Shown here: positions 5,474 to 7,160 of the stretch, piece by piece
Position numbering within the stretch: the stretch's first letter is position 1
Layout: each line of letters starts with the position of its first letter
Assembly: GCA_030600865.1 (NCBI GenBank)
Contig: JAUVUS010000124.1
Coordinates: forward strand, 1-7,160
Source of the DNA: Bacteroidales bacterium
GTDB lineage: Bacteria > Bacteroidota > Bacteroidia > Bacteroidales > UBA12077
Reading direction: 5' to 3'
DNA length: 7,160 nt
Translations under genes and position numbers: made by a program
The notes under the pieces: generated by a model
Databases searched by the model: none
What the model saw: the letters and a program-made list of their open reading frames with translations, nothing else
Told to the model about the DNA's origin: nothing

Positions 5474-6964
5474 TTACTGTTGCCAATTCATAGCTTTTTC
5501 AACAGCTTTTTTCCAGCCACCATATAATTTTTTTCTTTTTTCTACATTCATTAACGGTTTAAAAGTCCTTTCTATTTCGCGTCGTTCAATAATTTCATCC
5601 ATAGTCCAGAAATTTACTGCCAAGCCTGCCAGTAAAGCTACTCCCAGTGCAGTAGTTTCAATAATCTCAGGCCTTTTTACTTCTACATTTAAAATATCTG
5701 CCTGAAATTGCATTAAAAAATTATTAACACAGGCACCGCCATCAACGTTTAAAGATTTTAACTCGATTCCAGAATCTTTTTCCATTGCTTTAAGCACATC
5801 CATTGTTTGATATGCCAAGGATTCCAAAGTTGAACGAACAATATGTTTATCGGTTACTCCCTGAGTAAGTCCCAGAATTGCTCCCCTTGCATACATATCC
5901 CAATACGGAGCTCCTAAGCCGGAAAAAGCAGGAACAACATACACTTCCTCTGTATCTTCAAGCTCATAAGCGATTTTTTCTGTTTCCGAAGCAGTAGTAA
6001 TAATCTTTAATGCATCACGAAGCCATTTTATGGCAGCACCAGCAATAAAGACACTACCTTCAAGAGCATATTTAATTTTTCCATCAATACCCCAGGCAAT
6101 TGTTGTAATCAAGCCTGTTTTTGACTTTATTATTTTATCACCGGTATTCATTAACATAAAGCACCCTGTCCCGTATGTATTTTTTGCCATACCTTTTTCA
6201 GAACAAGCCTGACCAAACAAAGCTGCCTGCTGATCGCCAGCTATCCCTGCAATTTGAATTTCTTTTCCAAAAATAGTTTTATCGGTATATCCATAAACTT
6301 CGGAAGACATTTTTACTTCAGGTAAGATTTCCTCAGGAATATCGAAAAGATTAAGTAATTTTTTATCCCACTTTAATTCCCGAATATTGAAGAGCATTGT
6401 ACGCGACGCATTCGAATAATCAGTTATATGCAATTTGCCACCAGAAAGTTTCCACACCAGCCATGTGTCAATTGTCCCTGCTAAAATTTCTCCCTTTTCT
6501 GCTTTTTCTTTAACTCCGGGAACAATATTTAAAATCCAATGAATTTTTGTAGCAGAAAAATAAGAGTCAATGATTAAACCAGTATTTTTCTGAATATAAT
6601 CACTCCAACCATTATCCTTGAGTTTTTTACACAAATCTGCTGTTCGTTTATCCTGCCATACTATTGCCCTGTATACCGGTTCTCCGGTATTTTTATCCCA
6701 TAGAATTATTGTTTCTCTCTGATTAGCAATACCTATTGCTCCAATTTCTGATGAATCAATTTTTAATTTCTCAATGAGTCTTTTGGCAGTATGTATCTGC
6801 GACTCCCAAATTTCAAAAGGTTCATGCTCAACCCAGCCTGCTTTTGGATAATATTGTTCAAACTCTTTTTGTTCCCAGCCTACAACATTACCTTCAGAAT
6901 TAAATAATAATGATCGCGAACTTGAAGTTCCCTGATCTAATGAAAGTATGTATTTTTTACTCAT
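5474..6964 (-). CDS. glpK: Glycerol kinase
   Basis: This 496-aa FGGY-family kinase converts glycerol and ATP to sn-glycerol-3-phosphate in the cytoplasm, for catabolism or for phospholipid synthesis. With the start at 6964 (MSKKYILSL) the numbering nearly equals that of the E. coli enzyme: phosphate loop D10-Q-G-T-S-S-S-R17, and glycerol ligands R83-E84, W103, Y135 and D244 (E. coli D245). Other blocks are T263-Y-G-T-G-C-F, G308-A-G-A-A-I-K-W near 308-315, A346-F-S-G-L-G-A-P-Y-W and D408-G-G-A-C-V-N-N for the adenine site. The C-terminus, W484-K-K-A-V, is intact, so the enzyme should be active. The frame extends upstream to 6997, but those 11 extra residues overlap a likely promoter; an ATG at 6967 is equally possible. 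The loop binding fructose-1,6-bisphosphate in E. coli and the tail binding IIA-Glc are both altered. No glpF or glpD lies next to it inside the window. Confidence 0.95.
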   Translation of the reverse strand: MSKKYILSLDQGTSSSRSLLFNSEGNVVGWEQKEFEQYYPKAGWVEHEPFEIWESQIHTAKRLIEKLKIDSSEIGAIGIANQRETIILWDKNTGEPVYRAIVWQDKRTADLCKKLKDNGWSDYIQKNTGLIIDSYFSATKIHWILNIVPGVKEKAEKGEILAGTIDTWLVWKLSGGKLHITDYSNASRTMLFNIRELKWDKKLLNLFDIPEEILPEVKMSSEVYGYTDKTIFGKEIQIAGIAGDQQAALFGQACSEKGMAKNTYGTGCFMLMNTGDKIIKSKTGLITTIAWGIDGKIKYALEGSVFIAGAAIKWLRDALKIITTASETEKIAYELEDTEEVYVVPAFSGLGAPYWDMYARGAILGLTQGVTDKHIVRSTLESLAYQTMDVLKAMEKDSGIELKSLNVDGGACVNNFLMQFQADILNVEVKRPEIIETTALGVALLAGLAVNFWTMDEIIERREIERTFKPLMNVEKRKKLYGGWKKAVEKAMNWQQ

Positions 6965-6994
6965 CATCCGAAATTTTAGAAGATCATAAAAATA

Positions 6995-7027
6995 CAAATT
7001 ATTAATAGTATTCCAGATAAAAACAAA
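6995..7027 (-). promoter_or_regulatory. Possible glpK promoter
   Basis: On the minus strand TTTG (7027-7024) is followed after 21 bp by ATAATTTG (7002-6995), an imperfect version of the TTTG/TAnnTTTG Bacteroidota promoter with slightly long spacing. It would start transcription near 6990, about 25 nt before the glpK ATG at 6964. The TTTG lies in the T-tract of the adjacent hairpin, so either reading of that T-run may be accidental. Confidence 0.33.
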
Positions 7028-7060
7028 AAACGGTCAAATCAAAAAAGAAATGACCGTTTT
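7027..7060 (-). terminator. Rho-independent terminator-like hairpin upstream of glpK
   Basis: AAAACGGTCA (7027-7036) and TGACCGTTTT (7051-7060) are a perfect 10-bp inverted repeat around a 14-base A-rich loop. On the minus strand the stem is followed by TTTTTTGTTTTT, the classic layout of an intrinsic terminator. It would end a minus-strand transcript entering from the right, keeping it apart from glpK. On the plus strand the run is only TTTTATAT, so termination there would be weaker. No gene that it serves is visible in the 100 bp to its right. Confidence 0.6.
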
Positions 7061-7134
7061 ATATCTGTTAATTCTTTTTAGCTATGATTATAAAATATAG
7101 TGGATTATAATATTTAGTTATATGAGATAGTTTC

Positions 7135-7160
7135 AGGAATGATGGAGTATTGGAAAGATG
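7135..7160. repeat. Second copy of the TGGAATA-type intergenic repeat, cut by the window edge
   Basis: GGAATGATGGAGTATTGGAA at 7136-7155 has the same rhythm of GGA or TGGA every 8-9 bp as the left arm at 2369-2396. It begins 75 bp right of the terminator hairpin and runs to the window edge, so it may be longer. The similarity is imperfect, and AT-rich DNA makes short matches cheap. Confidence 0.35.

Noticed and set aside
6030..6212. Plus-strand reading frame of 60 codons
   Set aside because: It is antisense to the conserved core of glpK.
6965..6997. Extension of glpK to an ATG at 6997
   Set aside because: The start at 6964 reproduces E. coli GlpK residue numbering (R83, E84, W103, Y135), and the extension covers the -7-like promoter element.

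Overview
The window is an AT-rich piece of a chromosome from a member of the Bacteroidota. No RNA gene, CRISPR array, phage gene or transposase is visible. Several traits point to this phylum: possible promoters of the TAnnTTTG type, start codons with hardly any Shine-Dalgarno sequence, a gene pair resembling the glycine-lipid acyltransferases GlsA/GlsB of Bacteroides, and an unusually long (633 aa) PurF-like amidophosphoribosyltransferase of a kind I associate with this phylum. The exact order or genus cannot be read from the sequence.

Layout, left to right. Positions 1-260 (minus) hold the start of mraZ, the first gene of the division/cell-wall (dcw) cluster, which continues outside the window to the left. 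Just upstream of it lie four 10-bp-spaced GTGG repeats, the expected MraZ operator (301-335). Diverging from mraZ is a plus-strand pair: a PlsC-like O-acyltransferase (515-1342) and a GNAT/OlsB-like N-acyltransferase (1393-2316). Together they are best read as a glycine (or serine-glycine) lipid pathway. A 188-bp gap (2317-2504) separates this pair from four minus-strand genes. In order of transcription these are glycerol kinase glpK (6964-5474), a small LEA/WHy-type lipoprotein (5439-4978), a secreted SPOR-domain protein (4894-4418) and the long PurF-like protein (4406-2505). Right of glpK there is a strong hairpin followed by a T-tract (7027-7060), and then about 100 bp without a recognisable gene.

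How the genes fit together. The two acyltransferases form one pathway: GlsB would N-acylate glycine with a 3-hydroxy fatty acid, and GlsA would O-acylate the product to a membrane lipid. MraZ, the SPOR protein and the lipoprotein are all linked to the cell envelope or division. GlpK feeds glycerol into glycerol-3-phosphate and therefore into phospholipids. The PurF-like gene sits 11 bp after the SPOR gene and is almost certainly co-transcribed with it, although no functional link is obvious.

I found no clear undescribed multi-gene system. The points most worth a second look are the cysteine pattern and insertions of the PurF-like enzyme, the SPOR-PurF pairing, the loss of the known allosteric sites in GlpK, the HX5D version of the acyltransferase motif, and a degenerate TGGAATA-type repeat that occurs in two intergenic regions.
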